Shown: positions 1 through 11,631 of the stretch, one piece after another | Layout: the number at the start of each line of letters is the position of its first letter | Position numbering within the stretch: position 1 is the stretch's first letter | Assembly (NCBI GenBank): GCA_022695795.1 | Contig: MU404101.1 | Coordinates: 243,972-307,971 of the forward strand | Reading direction: 5' to 3' | Source: Biscogniauxia marginata | Lineage: Eukaryota; Ascomycota; Sordariomycetes; Xylariales; Xylariaceae | DNA: 64,000 nt | Translations under genes and position numbers: made by a program | The notes under the pieces: model-generated | What the model was told of the DNA's origin: nothing | What the model saw: only the letters and a program-made list of their open reading frames with translations | Database searches by the model: none

Positions 1-219
1 AAGTTCGCCGGCGACAAGAGCGCCGCCGCCGTCGAGCGCGAGGAGCGCGACTGGTCCGAGGCCTGGCGCAAGAGTGTCATCCGCAACCTCTCCTGGTTCC
101 CGCTGACGTTGCACTGGAGCCTCGAGAAGGGCCTCGTCAACGAGATGACCATCGGCGCCCTCGCCAGCATCCCCGGCTACATACAGATGCGGGACCTGTG
201 GAGGAGGACGGCCGAGTAA
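1..219 (+). CDS. 3' end of a PEX11-like peroxisomal membrane protein gene (partial)
   Basis: The window opens inside an open frame (frame 1) that runs 72 codons to a TAA at 217-219. The visible tail contains RNLSWFPLTLHWSLEKGL followed by a hydrophobic, glycine-containing stretch and ends DLWRRTAE. In fungal PEX11-family proteins, which shape and divide peroxisomes, the C-terminal part has a similar 'PLTLHWS' element followed by a short membrane-associated helix; the assignment rests on that resemblance only. High GC3 codon use is typical of a real gene here. The start and most of the protein lie outside the window. A different peripheral membrane protein is possible. Confidence 0.5.
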   Translation, partial: KFAGDKSAAAVEREERDWSEAWRKSVIRNLSWFPLTLHWSLEKGLVNEMTIGALASIPGYIQMRDLWRRTAE

Positions 220-1350
220 AAAAAAAAAAATAAGAGACGAAGAAGAAGAGGAGAGGGAGAGAGAAGAGGAAAATAAATACGGAGAAATGGAACAACCTAG
301 AGCCGAAGCTACACAGACATACCTACTCAACGCTACGACGAGTGCCAAAACAAAGAAAGAAGAGACCAGAGATCTTGACGACTCGAAGAAAACAAAACCG
401 ATTGGGTCTAGAGATGATGACGAAGCGAACGATATGTGGGATGGACGGTCGCGGCGGATGAGATGTGTTCATCTCATCCTCGGTGTTGATAACATGGGAA
501 TCAAACATGTACATAAACCTCTGCAGGTCGCTTGTTTCACTCTCTATAAACAGGCCTTTCTTTCTCCTCTTATTTATTCTCTTGATAGTTTTCATTTATT
601 GAACGAAAAGCGGAAACTCGCATTGAATCGGTTATGCATTTCAAGATGTCTCCTTGCAGAGGGAAAGCTAGCAAGTCTATATTAGACGTATGCAAGAAAA
701 AATAATTAAGAATCATGTATCTACTAGACACCGGTATTGTGGGAAAGTTACGATAGACAACATGAGAAATACGCTGTTGGGTTATAGATTCTTCCTGCAA
801 ATATCCCCCTTTAAACGATACGAGGATAATCACTGAAAATCCATCGATGTAGAACCAGAGGAATTGATTCTTACACCGGGTTTCACCTGAGGCAATCAAC
901 TATCACACAACACGAAGATGAGAGGTGTACTACAATCTTCAAGCCGTAACCATGCTCGTAAGACGTTCCTTCTTCTATTCTGCGAATCCCGAGGATTACG
1001 ACCTCGTTCCAATGCTATTCCATCTCCCGTCGTGGTATCTTATACTCTAATGAATGTGTGAATTACAGTTAATGCCGACCGATAATGCTCTTCAGGCGCA
1101 GCCCAGCGGCTGAAGCCTGTGACCCCTTTCGTAAGCACCCCGGCCCCCTTTTTTCTTTTGATTCTCCTTTCATAGAATACACCTCTTACTAATACAGTGT
1201 GGCATGAAACGTCATCCCTAACCCCAACGCCTCGTCATGTGGATATCAACCCGACTTCGTTTCATTCGTTTGTTTAAACATTATGCTTATGCTCGTTCTC
1301 CTCATGTACTCTGTCTCCGCCTTGAAGGTATGCGAGGAAGAGCATCGTGG
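220..1350. other. intergenic, no gene supported
   Basis: The stretch begins with an A-rich, purine-rich 3' flank (poly-A and GA-rich, 218-290). Open frames of about 100-130 codons on both strands here have no recognisable motif or codon bias, so I treat them as chance. Confidence 0.6.
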
Positions 1351-2136
1351 TTAAATGGCTGCAATGAGTAACACAGCTAGTAAAAATGGTGTGTGCCACT
1401 CTATTAATCGTATCGTTGTGCCTAATCCGAGGGCAGGTACGGAATCAAACGGACTGCCACCTCCTGATCCTGGATCTATCCCTTGATTTGGCACTGAGCC
1501 CGGTGTCGTTGATTGTGTAGCACTCGGTGTCTCTGCAGGTTGAGCAGTTGTCTCTGCAGTAGTCTCTGCCGTCGTCGTAGACTCCGCCGTAGACTCCGTC
1601 GTAGACTCTGTCGTGGACTGCGTTGGGGACTCCGTGGTTTCACTCGTGACAGGTGGCGATGGGGTTTCTTGGGGGATGCTTGTGGTAGTTTGCAACGTCG
1701 AAATTTCACTTGTAGATGTAGTCGAAGATGTTGTACTGACTACCGGAATGGGTGTCGTAAACCCCTGCGTTGTCGACGGGCGTATAGTTAAAGTGACCGT
1801 AGTGGCTTCAAAACCAGGACAAAGAGCGTCAATCAATTTGCCTGATAGGGTGAGCCCGAGTAAGGATCTCGAATCGACATTAAGTGCCCCGCAGGCTGCG
1901 CCGACACGAGACGCCGTCTCTCGAAGGCCCTGTACACAATCCGATGAACACTGATTCCCGTTCGTAAAGTCACTTCTAGAACAGTCCTCTATTTCGGTGC
2001 TGTACGCGCGTATGCAAGATGACGGTATTTGATTCGATGTGATAATTTGGAAGTTCTCTAGAGAAAGTGTCAATGCGGTTGAGGCCATGGCCAGTAACTG
2101 CACTAGCTTCCATCGCGGTAGTCGTCGCCGTGCCAT
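1351..2136 (-). CDS. secreted Ser/Thr-rich, probably GPI-anchored surface protein
   Basis: A 261-residue protein in one exon. The N-terminus (ARRRLPRWKLVQLLAMASTALTL) is a basic-plus-hydrophobic signal peptide. Residues about 25-110 form a small cysteine domain with six or seven Cys (SSCIRAY, DCSRSDF, QCSSDC, AACGAL, ALCPG), a layout I recognise from a common but uncharacterised family of fungal secreted proteins. Residues about 115-210 are a Thr/Ser/Pro/Glu stalk with TTESTTEST-type repeats suited to heavy O-glycosylation. The end is a Gly/Ser-rich segment and a hydrophobic tail (PFLLAVLLIAAI), as expected for a GPI-attachment signal. It should sit in the cell wall or outer membrane face. 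No enzymatic motif is visible. Confidence 0.75.
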   Translation of the reverse strand: MARRRLPRWKLVQLLAMASTALTLSLENFQIITSNQIPSSCIRAYSTEIEDCSRSDFTNGNQCSSDCVQGLRETASRVGAACGALNVDSRSLLGLTLSGKLIDALCPGFEATTVTLTIRPSTTQGFTTPIPVVSTTSSTTSTSEISTLQTTTSIPQETPSPPVTSETTESPTQSTTESTTESTAESTTTAETTAETTAQPAETPSATQSTTPGSVPNQGIDPGSGGGSPFDSVPALGLGTTIRLIEWHTPFLLAVLLIAAI

Positions 2137-4244
2137 ACTGTTTTAAGTCACCTGCTTCTCTGATGTTTGATTCCTTTAGTGGCCGTATTTCGTTCAAAGG
2201 GCGATGAAATCGTCGTTGCTGCTCGCGATGGCTGGTTGGTATAATGGCTGAAGGGAAATAAAATGAACGATCATGAAGACCTGGGCGAATGACATCCGTA
2301 GATCGATAAACACCTGATGTACAATGCAAGGGACTGGTCTAGAGAAAGCCGACTACGTAGATCGGGGACTAGGTGCGCCGAAACGTAGGCTGTGTCAGAG
2401 GCAGTGTATGACAGGTTGGTTATGGCCTCATCCAATGAGAATATGAATCGAGCCCGGTGATCCAAATAGCCGGGGTCAGTGCGGCTACAATGATGTGCTG
2501 GATTCTGCTCTGGCCTCTGGGTCTTTTCGTCCGAAGGTTACCTGACTGTAGGTGCTAGAAAGTTGGCTAGGCCTTGCTGGTGACTATTTATTTATGCCAG
2601 TGATCACTTGAACAAGTAATGCGTAGATATCCGATCTGGACGCAGCAATCCGCTCTTCAGTGCGTTAATTTTGATGGAAACACGTCTCCCAAAAGACAAT
2701 AACCGTCTAGACTGACGAACAGAAAAGTTGGGCCTTCAAATATCAACGGCGGTTGCTTGGCTTTGTAAAGGGCTTAGGTACTTATAAGCTCAGACGCCGG
2801 AGGGATAGTGGCCGATGAACTGGTCAACAACAGTTGGACATGGATGGATGATGTAACTGGAGCTTGGTAACTCCAAAGCAGTGGTTGATGATATACCCCG
2901 TACAAGCGCAATTGGTCCAGGGGGGTTGTTGTGCTCGGACAAGGAAACGATACCGATCGATTATCGATGTAACCAAGGCGAACAAAAGAAGAATGACAAA
3001 GATGAAGAGGAGAGCGAAGGAAGCGCAGCTTCAGCGAGGAGTTAAATTTCGAGGCACAGCCGAAGAAGAAGGAGAAAGAAGAAGAAAGAAAGAAACAGCA
3101 GCGACAATGCCGACAGAATGGGAGGAAGGGAGAAACAAGAAGGAGAGGAGGCAAGGACGGACTAAGAAACACTTTCTCAACCTCCTGCGAGAAACTAATC
3201 CGTACTTACTGTACCTATTTAAAAGATGACACACCTCAACGTCTCCTTCCAAGGCCGGGTTGCATCGTAGATTTCTCCCAGCTCCTTGGCTGGCGCAGAG
3301 ACCCCGATCCGGCCAACCCAGGGCGAGGATCTGTAAATCCTCCTCGACGTTCTTGTCTCGTGTAACTCCTGAAAGGAGCAGTGTAGAGTTAGGCAACTGA
3401 CCTTTTCGGGCAGGTTTGGACAGAGCGGGCCAATCAGACAAAGACGATGATGTTGAAAGAAGGAAACGAAACAAGTTGGCGTTTGAGGTGCTGGTTGGAC
3501 TGCCTTTGGCATGCGAGTTGATTGGCTATTGGCCGTAGCCCCCCGGTGTGCTGACCTCACTAGACCTCCCAGCTTAACCCACACAGCCCACAATCGCACG
3601 TGCGAAGATGTAGTGTAGGCCACGGATAGTGCCACAAGGCGGGTAAAAATGGGGGTTACCACCAAACCGTACCTACCTACCTACCTACTAAGGTTCCATC
3701 AGCGCGGGGGTTACTACCTTCCAATATGTGGCTGTCATGTGGCTGCTGTGTGGCTCTTTTTCTTTCTAAAAACGAGGTGTCTTCAAAATTACCTAAACTT
3801 TGCTAACCTATTCTTTCTTCATTAGTGAGTATGAATCATAATGATGGCCAAACTGCAGTGGGTTACGCTATTATGAAGACTTGCATATCGATACTACCTA
3901 AACCGTTGTCTCTCCAATGTCTTTCCAACATGGCTTTATGTTGTTCATCCAATCGTATTGCTCGCTTTCTACATTTTATTTCTCGCAACTGAGTCATTGG
4001 CCGATGTAGCTTGTCCATCACCAAATTGAGCCATCGGCTATCTTGTTAGTTGTGTATGTGAAGTCGTCCAGAGGGGGGCCAGTTGGCGCATGAAGAAAAC
4101 CTACTAAATAGAGCTACTAGTTTAGAGTCGATGTGAGGCCAGATGGGAAATATATTGCACGGCGGCCACCAGTCTCTTAGCGAATCCTCAGTATTCTAGC
4201 ACCTACTTCGCCCAAGATACGGATCACATCCAAATTCAAGGAAG
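2137..4244. other. intergenic region with purine-rich and ACCT-rich stretches
   Basis: About 2.1 kb without a convincing gene. Positions about 2985-3165 are strongly purine-rich on the + strand, which opens frames full of Lys/Arg/Glu in one direction and Ser/Leu/Phe in the other; these are composition artefacts. A short ACCT tandem (about 3671-3690) is of a kind scattered through the window. Confidence 0.5.
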
Positions 4245-5482
4245 ATGGAACCGACTAATCGTCATGAGATGGTACCTACAGTTCTTAAGGACTTGGAAGA
4301 TACACCTTTTGCTGCCTCGTCTCTAGAAGTGCTTTCTGGAGGCACCGCCAACTTCATCTACCGCGCCACGCTCAAGACGCGTCTACATGATGGAACGAAG
4401 GAGGTTCTTATAAAACATAGCGAGGATTATATTGCCAACCATCCCGCCTTCAAGTTGAGTTTATCTCGTTGTGTAAGGGTCCCCTAGATAAGCATCCACC
4501 GTCGTATGCTAACCACCAGAAGCGCATTGAAGAAGGGTGCCTCAAAGCACTATCGAAATTCACAGTCGTCGGCAGGGCAGAAATTGGTGACATCTACTTC
4601 GTTGTGAAGACACCTAGACTATACCACTATGACGAGCGGAACAACACCCAAGTCCAGGACTACCTGCCAAATAGCAAAAATCTCAAGATGTACGCCTTGA
4701 AGACGTACTCGGGAAATACACCAGAAGCCCTGAGGGGACAGTGTTCCCAGCTAGGCAGGGCCCTCGGCACGTGGCTGCGGAACTTCCACAACTGGGCGGC
4801 CACTCAGCCGGAGCTACGCGAGCAAGTCGCGGGGAACAAGGAGATGCAGCAGCTCAAGCACACAATCAACTTCACGTGGCTTCTCGACCGAGTGGAACAG
4901 TTCCCGTCGGTGCTGAGCGACGCGCGGAGCGTCTTCGAAGAGGTCAAGAATATGGCTGCTCTCGAGCTCGAGGACGAGAGCCGGCTCCAGGTCATACACG
5001 GAGACTTCTGGTCAGGGAAGTATGTTGTTTCGCCACAATTCCCACATTAAAATTAGATCGCAAAAGCTAATATCGACCCCCCCGCCCCCAGTGTTCTCCT
5101 CCCCGATTCTCCCATACGGGAAGGCACAGACGTTCCCATGTTCGTTATCGACTGGGAGATGGCGCAGGTAGGAGTACCCGGTCTCGACCTAGGGCAGATG
5201 ATCGCTGAGCTGTACGAGCTGAAACTCTACAAGAATATCACGGCCGGGCTCTGGATGGTCCAGGGGTTTGTGGAAGGGTACGGGCCGAGCGAGGACCTGG
5301 CCTTCCGCACGGCAATTCAAATTGGCGCGCACCTCGTCTGCTTCGGGACGTCTGTCCAGGGCTGGGGGACGCCGGAACAAGTGGAGATGGTCGCTCGTAC
5401 TGGAAAGGAGATCATTGTCCACGCGTGGCGGAAAGATCGCGAGTGGTTCGAAACTGGAGATCTCAAGTGCTTGTTCAGGTAA
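4245..5482 (+). CDS. APH-family (aminoglycoside phosphotransferase-like) small-molecule kinase
   Basis: Three exons, 4245-4472, 4520-5019 and 5092-5482, give 372 residues. Intron 1 (47 nt, gtaagg..accag) has a tgctaac branch site and is phase 0; it joins SLSRC to KRIEEG, the usual continuity in this family. Intron 2 (72 nt) splits the Asn codon of the catalytic loop HGDFWSGN (about residues 236-243). A DWE triad (Asp263) supplies the metal-binding Asp. The N-lobe has the Gly-rich GGTANFIYRA element. These are hallmarks of the protein-kinase-like APH/choline kinase/methylthioribose kinase fold in fungi. The substrate cannot be read from sequence; a 5-methylthioribose-kinase-like role is one option. 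Cytosolic, with no targeting signal seen. Confidence 0.8.
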
Positions 5483-5857
5483 ATTGAGAGAAAGTGAGGC
5501 AGCGCATCATTTTTGAGCCAAATAGACACAAGGTATCATGTGAAAGACACGTACCTATTTTCCAAAGCTCTTATATTAAGCGGTGCTAGAATCAAACGTA
5601 TAAAAGTTTATTCAGGGGGAGCGCAACCCATCGATTGTAGCGACACAGAATTTACCCACGTGATCCCTTTAAAAAAAAAACCATGAGTCAACCACTTCAA
5701 GCAATGAAAAATGAACAAAATTCTCCAGTTATTATCATCCTATACATAAAGAAATCATCTAAACTTGTTTGAATTTAGTTGTCACATATAATCACCAAGC
5801 AGGTAACAACGGAGATACCGGCCGACGGGTAGAAAAAGAATAATCATCAAGTTTGTG

Positions 5858-6442
5858 ATGGTCGCAGCGGGGTCATCAACAACATCGCCTGCGCCGTCCG
5901 GGCTCTGCATCCGCTGCAAAGAGCAGCCCACAACCCTCGACCTACGAACCGAGGCAGTGTGCAAGTGAGTAGTGATTACCCACCTAGCACTACAAATCAG
6001 ACACTCTCTTCCCCTTTCGTCTCAACTAGGTATTCCAAAAAAAGAAGACCCGAGAAACACAATTTAAAATGATAAAATAATAATAATAATAATCCCGATG
6101 TGCTAACGAAAACAGGACCTGCTTCGCCGCCTTCGTGACAAGCAAGGCCGTCAAGCGCCTCGAGGTCCTCCAGCGCGAGACGCGGGGCGGCGCCGCTGCC
6201 GCCGCCCCGGCCACACCCCAGCGGTACCTCGTCGCTCTATCGCGGGGTCCCTCGTCGACGGCCCTCCTGCACGTGCTATGCGAGAACGCGCGGCGGCTAC
6301 AGAATCAGCGGGAACGGGGCGGCGGCAGGAGCGGGGTCAAGTTCGAGCTCGTCGTCGCGCACGTGGACACGTCGTGCGTGGACAACCCCAGCCCCAATCC
6401 CAGTCGCAGTCGCAGTCACAGTCGCGATCCCCTTGACCCCCC

Positions 6443-6498
<56 letters not shown>

Positions 6499-7568
6499 AC
6501 CCCCTCCCCCCATCCTACCGCGCGCTCTTCCCCCAAGTCCGCTCCTTCCACGTCGTGCCGCTGTGGACGGTCCTCTCCTCGGGCTCCGTGGACTGGACCT
6601 CGCTCCCCTCACCCGCACCCGCACCCGCACCCCCATCCCCACCCTCATCCTCACCCCGTCCCGCGCAGCAGCTAGCCGACATATTCGCGCTCCTGCCGTC
6701 GGCGTCCTCGCGCGCCGACGTGCGACATCTGCTAGTGCGGCACGCGCTCGGGCTCGCGGCCGCGGAGCACGGGTGCGACGCCCTGCTGCTGGGCCGCAGC
6801 GCGACGGCGCTGGCGGAGCTGGCGCTGTCCGAGACGGCCAAGGGGCGCGGGTCCGCGGTGCCGCGGGCGGTCGGCGACGGGGTGTTCCGGCTGCCGCGGA
6901 GGGTTTATGACTATGACTATGACTATGACTATGACGACCACGACCACGACAACGACGACGATGATGATGATGCTTCTGCGGCGGCGGCGGAACCAGAAAA
7001 CTCGACGGGGGCGAGGACGACAATCCCCGTGTACAGCCCCCTGCGCGAGCTCTTCCGCAAGGAGCTCCTGACCTACCTCTCCGGCGCCGAGCTGCTCGCC
7101 ACCTGTAGTTCGTTCCCCTCCGCGCCCGCGCCCGCGCCCCCGATCTTGACGAGCGTGGTCTCCCACAAGGACCTCAGCATCGACGACGTCGTGGCGCGGT
7201 ACTTCGGCGAGGTCGAGGCCGCGTACCCGTCCGTGGTCGCCAACGTGGTTCGCACGGCGGGGAAGCTGGTGCGCCGCGACGACCAGCAGCAGCGATCTTC
7301 GGGGCCAGGAGGCGGTAGGGATGGTGGTGCCGACGACGAAGAGGACGAGAAGAAGGAAAACGAAGACGAGCTGTCGCGGTGCGGGCTCTGCGGCATGGGG
7401 CTCGACGCGGCGGGTGACGAGCGCTGGAGGGGGGAGATCGGCGAGGTCGTCGCGGACGGAAGCGGAAGCGGAAGCGGAAACGGAAACGGGACGAAGGGGG
7501 GCAGCAGCAGCAGCAGGAGGGGTAGGAGGAAGTTGTGCTATGGGTGCGAGAGGTCCGTACGTGGGTAA
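5858..7568 (+). CDS. CTU2: cytoplasmic tRNA 2-thiolation protein 2 (CTU2/NCS2)
   Basis: Two exons, 5858-5964 and 6116-7568 (intron 151 nt, donor gtgagt, branch tgctaac), give 519 residues. The N-terminus carries the CTU2 zinc motif (LCIRCKEQ, then a second CxxC pair, AVCKTC, spanning the splice) and the family tail VTSKAVKRLE. Residues 78-83 (SRGPSS) are the degenerate PP-loop. The C-terminus has two more CxxC pairs (about 458-461 and 509-512). CTU2 partners CTU1 to thiolate U34 in Lys, Gln and Glu tRNAs, with sulphur relayed by URM1; it lacks the active ATPase loop of CTU1. This copy contains large low-complexity insertions (Asp-Ala about 146-164, Pro-rich about 200, Asp-Tyr/Asp-His about 258-275) that are not part of the fold. 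Confidence 0.88.
6446..6965 (+). repeat. hexanucleotide and related microsatellites inside CTU2
   Basis: GACGCA is repeated about nine times near 6446-6498, coding alternating Asp-Ala. A CACCCG-type tract lies near 6610-6650 and a GACTAT-type tract near 6906-6935, followed by Asp codons. Hexamers keep the frame, so length changes alter only loop length. Confidence 0.9.
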
Positions 7569-8117
7569 AGATCAGGGCATGTCAGCTTAGGCGGGAGCAT
7601 ATCGCATATCAATCCAGTGTCCTCGAATGATCTAAAGAAACATGTTTTTTTCTCGTCATATCTGATTTTAACCGTTCTTCTCTATCCCGCCGTCTCTCTT
7701 ACGTTTAGCAGCACTGGCTGATGTGATGTGAGCACATGGTATAGATTAGTAGCTATGATGCCTTGCTGTCTTCGGCAATAGAAAAACCTGAGGTAAAAAT
7801 GCCTAGATTCAATGTTCCGCCCCTCCTCAATACATAGTGACATAGATAGGTCTAAGCAAGGCCCTTTTTGATATCCGAATGACTGCTCCAAGGCTCATGT
7901 AGTACGTCTTTTTGTTTCCTCAGCATTCCCCCCTTAACGATACTTCAAAACCTGCCTGTTTTGTCTCCATATATGTACAAGTTCTACAACTACCTAGTTA
8001 GCCTCCCACCCACGCCTTTATCCGAAAGTCCCCTCTCCTCCTTAGCCCCTTTTCACTACCACCCTTGCCCCCCTTTACCTTATCGGCATCAAATTCGTTT
8101 CCTTTCTTTTGCTTCCT

Positions 8118-9567
8118 TTAAATATTATCCAGGGCCGAATCAGGCAGTATCCTCTTCTCAATCTTGCGTATCAGCTTGTTGGTCTGCTCTGCCAGACTGA
8201 GCGTTAAGATGGTGTGCGGCAGGATGCGGGCCAGGTGGGGAAGGAAGCCCTTATAGATGGCGAGGAAACCCTCGGTGCGTATCGTCTTGCCCAGGCAGTC
8301 GAAGACGCCCTTATATAGATTACCGTTCTGGTTGTAGAGGCGGGACATGATCGTGTCTGATTATTAATGTTTCGTCAGTCCCGCGGTCAGCTTACCATGC
8401 TTTATCATTTTTCGGGCCCGTTTTTTCTTTTATTGTATATATAGACAACACCCTCTTACCGTCCGGAAAACATGGATGCTCCAAACGAGGGGAGGAAAAA
8501 AAGAAAAGAAAAAAATCAAGACAGCGATGGAGGGGACAACGTACCAGGCGGATGCATAAAGCAGCAGACCACAAACCCCGAGATCGTACTACTCGCCAAG
8601 TGCAGCGGCGCGCCCTCCTCCATGCCGAGGTGCCTGACAAGGCGCCTCTTGGCGAAGAAGTAGGTGGGCAGCTGCACGGAGCTACCGCAGCCGGTACGTA
8701 TCATGGCGGCACCGGCACCGCGGTAGAGGCCGCCGAGGCCCCCGGCGCGGTAGATCTGGGCGAGACCGTCGAAGGCGTTGCGGTATCGGTGCTGGGTGCC
8801 GACGGGCAGGAAGGGGGAGAAGCTCTGGAGGCGGGTCTTGACGAGGAAGAAGGGGCTGCCGGCGGCGGCGCCGATGATGCCCGACGACGCGCCGCAGAAC
8901 ATGTTGATGCCGAGGTTCTGCGCCGCGCTGTCGTGCAGCAGCAGCGAGGCGAGGCCCTGCCGCATTGGGTCGTAGAACCCCAGCCGGCACCCGTTCAGCA
9001 GCACCTGGTACACGTACGCGCACCCGATCCCCCGGTAGATGCCCCGGAACCCCTCATTCCGCACGATGACGCCGACGCCGTGGAAGGGCCCCCGGTAGTG
9101 GTGCGGCTGGCTACCCTTGGACTGGAGCTCGCCCTGGAGCTGCATTCTGAAGCGAGGCAAAACGGACCAAAAAAATGTTAGCGAGGGAGGGTTCTCTCGT
9201 TTTCCCGTCTTCCATTTCCGTATGTCTGTGTCCCTTTTCTCCCTCTTTTATTTATTTTGTTTTATTTTTACTTTATCACGAACACCGCTGTAGCTTTTGT
9301 AAGCGGTAAAGATATTCACCGCAGCCACTACTTCTACTATGTATACGTATACGTATATAATATATTGTGTAGGTGCGGTTGTATTTTGTGTCTCTTGAAG
9401 ACGACTTGGAGAGGGGATATCGACAAGGCATACCGTATCTTGACCGTCTCGAACGGGTGCGTAGCCGTGACGGCACCGCAGGCGGCAATACCGCCTGCTA
9501 TGAAGGCCCTGTACGCTCCTGTCAGCCCGCCCGAGCTCTCGTAAATTTCGCCCGTCCTCGATGTGCC
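8118..9567 (-). CDS. mitochondrial carrier, oxaloacetate/sulfate carrier type (OAC1-like), start unresolved
   Basis: Exons on the minus strand: (start)-9434, 9146-8545 and 8356-8118, with introns of 287 and 188 nt. The three carrier repeats are visible: HPFETVKIR in repeat 1, GSPFFLVKTRLQSF in repeat 2, and MHPPDTIMSR in repeat 3 spliced across intron 2. MQLQGELQSKG, IYRGIGCAYVYQ, LNGCRLGFYDPMR and GASSGIIGAAAGSPFFLVKTRLQS closely follow the yeast OAC1 layout. The protein would exchange oxaloacetate or sulfate across the inner mitochondrial membrane. Oddity: the best upstream ATG (9588-9586) runs six codons into an in-frame TAG (9570-9568) before repeat 1, and I could not find an intron that removes it. 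The stated end is the first sense codon after that stop. Confidence 0.82.
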
Positions 9568-9588
9568 CTACCCAGCAGTAGTTGCCAT

Positions 9589-11631
9589 GGCGTCGTTTTG
9601 AGCTTTCCACTCGGCTCACGAGAGCTAGTTGCTATGCAGCGTCGGCTATTCGGTCGTGAACGGGGCACAGAAAGGGAAAGCAGGTCGCTGCGGAGCGGCG
9701 GAGAGATGGGAAAGCTCTCAACGAGTCAGTCGGAAGGTTCGGTGCCTAGCGATCACGACATCGATCGATATTCTACGGCTAACAGATACTAAAATTAGGG
9801 CGAAGAGAGAGGGAAAGTTACGAGGCCATGTTTAAATCCTGAATGTGTGGCAGACAAAGAAATGAGTCTGAGTATTACGGGTTCATTATAAAAGATGATG
9901 TGTGCGGCATGCTCAGGATGTTTCCTCGTTGGTGCTTCCGAAATCGCAAGTCGCAAAAAAAAAAGCACCGGACCCCAATAATTTCTTCTTTTTTTTTTGT
10001 CGGAGCTACGGCGAAACATCCCAGCCAAGTCTGTGCATCACCGACATAATACCTGTCCACGGGAAGCCGCAAGGGCTAAACTAAACCGACTTGCATTCTT
10101 CAACTCTTGCCGGTCCATGGAATTTAAAGGGTGGACCTGTTAGGTAACTTCTACCCATTTGCTGATTGGGTGAGGTAGTAGTAGCTGAATCTATTCTTTG
10201 CTGACTAGGTACCTACATATGCGGGGGATGGGGAGTCTAGGACAGTACTTATAAAGTCCCGTCTTAATGCCCGAGTTAATATGCTTTACTAGATATATTA
10301 ATTTTTCGGGATTATTACGATAAATTTTTATTAAGAGGTGATTTATATTAACTAGCGACTATATAATATAATACGCGAAAAAGGATTTTAATTTAATACT
10401 TAGTTATAAATAATATATTTTTTATAGCATTTTAAAGTCTTAATATCTTAAAACTTATATATTCATATGACGAGCATAAAAATGAAATAAAGCGTGTTGC
10501 TATACTGAATAAGTGTGAGGATGACTTAACCCCCTTCCCCCCCTTTGTCCCCTCTAGGCAATTAAGTGATTCATGTAGGGCCTACATATTGGGGTACACA
10601 CTTGCCTGTCTAGAACCCCTAGATTCCAATAAGTAGAGAGATATTGAGACCCCTGGGTTATATACCTAGAGGTTGATGGTTAGTTCAAAGCCGCAAGTAA
10701 AACATTAATAACACGAATGCTCTGAGACAGGCACCACCTGATGGCGCGTCGAGTACAACTCAATTCTTCTAACCTTAACCTTTGCGAGAGCAGACTACCT
10801 ATTGCAATGGGCTGCTCTGCCATGCCATACCATGCCATGCCATGCGACTTGTTTACCTCGACTTCTAATCTTGTTTGTCCACCGACCCCTTTGTCTCCTT
10901 TCATCTCATCAGATCTTTTTTTCCCGTCACCATAGCTAGGTCCGACGGGAGAAAGTGCTGTTTCAACATTGTATCTCAGGTCACGGCCGCGTGACCGCAA
11001 AATTCGGGTTTCCTTGATTGTACCATCCTCCCCTCCTTTGGGCAATTAGGCATATGAAATAATATATACGACTGAGCACACATGCCACTTATACCTTACT
11101 CATGACCCTAGTGATAATCCATCCTGTCAACTCGGGTGCCCTGTACTGGAATTGCCTCAACTTTTTGAATCGTGGCAGTATGTAGTCCACTCCAAAATTA
11201 GCACAAGTATGCTGCTCTTCGTCCACTGGTTTCAAAACTGGCGACCAGAAGGCCTTCATAACGCATTACCCGATCTGTAAGGGGTTTGGCCTTCTCAAAA
11301 GGAAAAACACACGAGAGGTACGTTGTCCATCTAGTAGGATGATCCAAGACTAGGGCAGTTGGCCCTACGCATTGCCAGGGTCAGTTTGCGCTGCAGCATC
11401 CAAACTGCTCATTCCATTCCGTCTTGTACTTTCCTGGCTCACTCGTTCAGGATTGCCATCTTCAGATAAGAAAAAAAGGTCAGCAGTTGCTCATTCAAGG
11501 TAAACATCGGTGATGGTCATAATCACGCATCATGCTTCGGGAGTGAAATATCCCTTGATAGACTCGGATGGAAACCTTCACTCCCGAGACGTGCTTTGGG
11601 GGTGAAAAAAAGGGGAGACAAACACCTGCAA
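9589..11631. other. intergenic; includes a small AT-rich tract
   Basis: No gene supported. Positions about 10270-10500 switch abruptly to A/T-rich sequence with almost no CpA, like the RIP-mutated blocks further on. A run of CATGC/CATAC near 10820-10850 is a simple repeat. Confidence 0.5.

Noticed and set aside
287..899. Open frames of 90-132 codons on both strands
   Set aside because: No conserved composition or motif; they overlap each other and lie in a 3' flank.
6297..7396. Long open frames opposite CTU2 on the minus strand and in other + frames
   Set aside because: They are produced by the high GC and hexamer repeats of the CTU2 coding sequence; they lack motifs and overlap a well-supported gene.
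8552..9181. 209-codon + frame opposite the mitochondrial carrier
   Set aside because: Mirror image of a recognised carrier exon; Ala/Glu/Val bias is a GC-strand effect.
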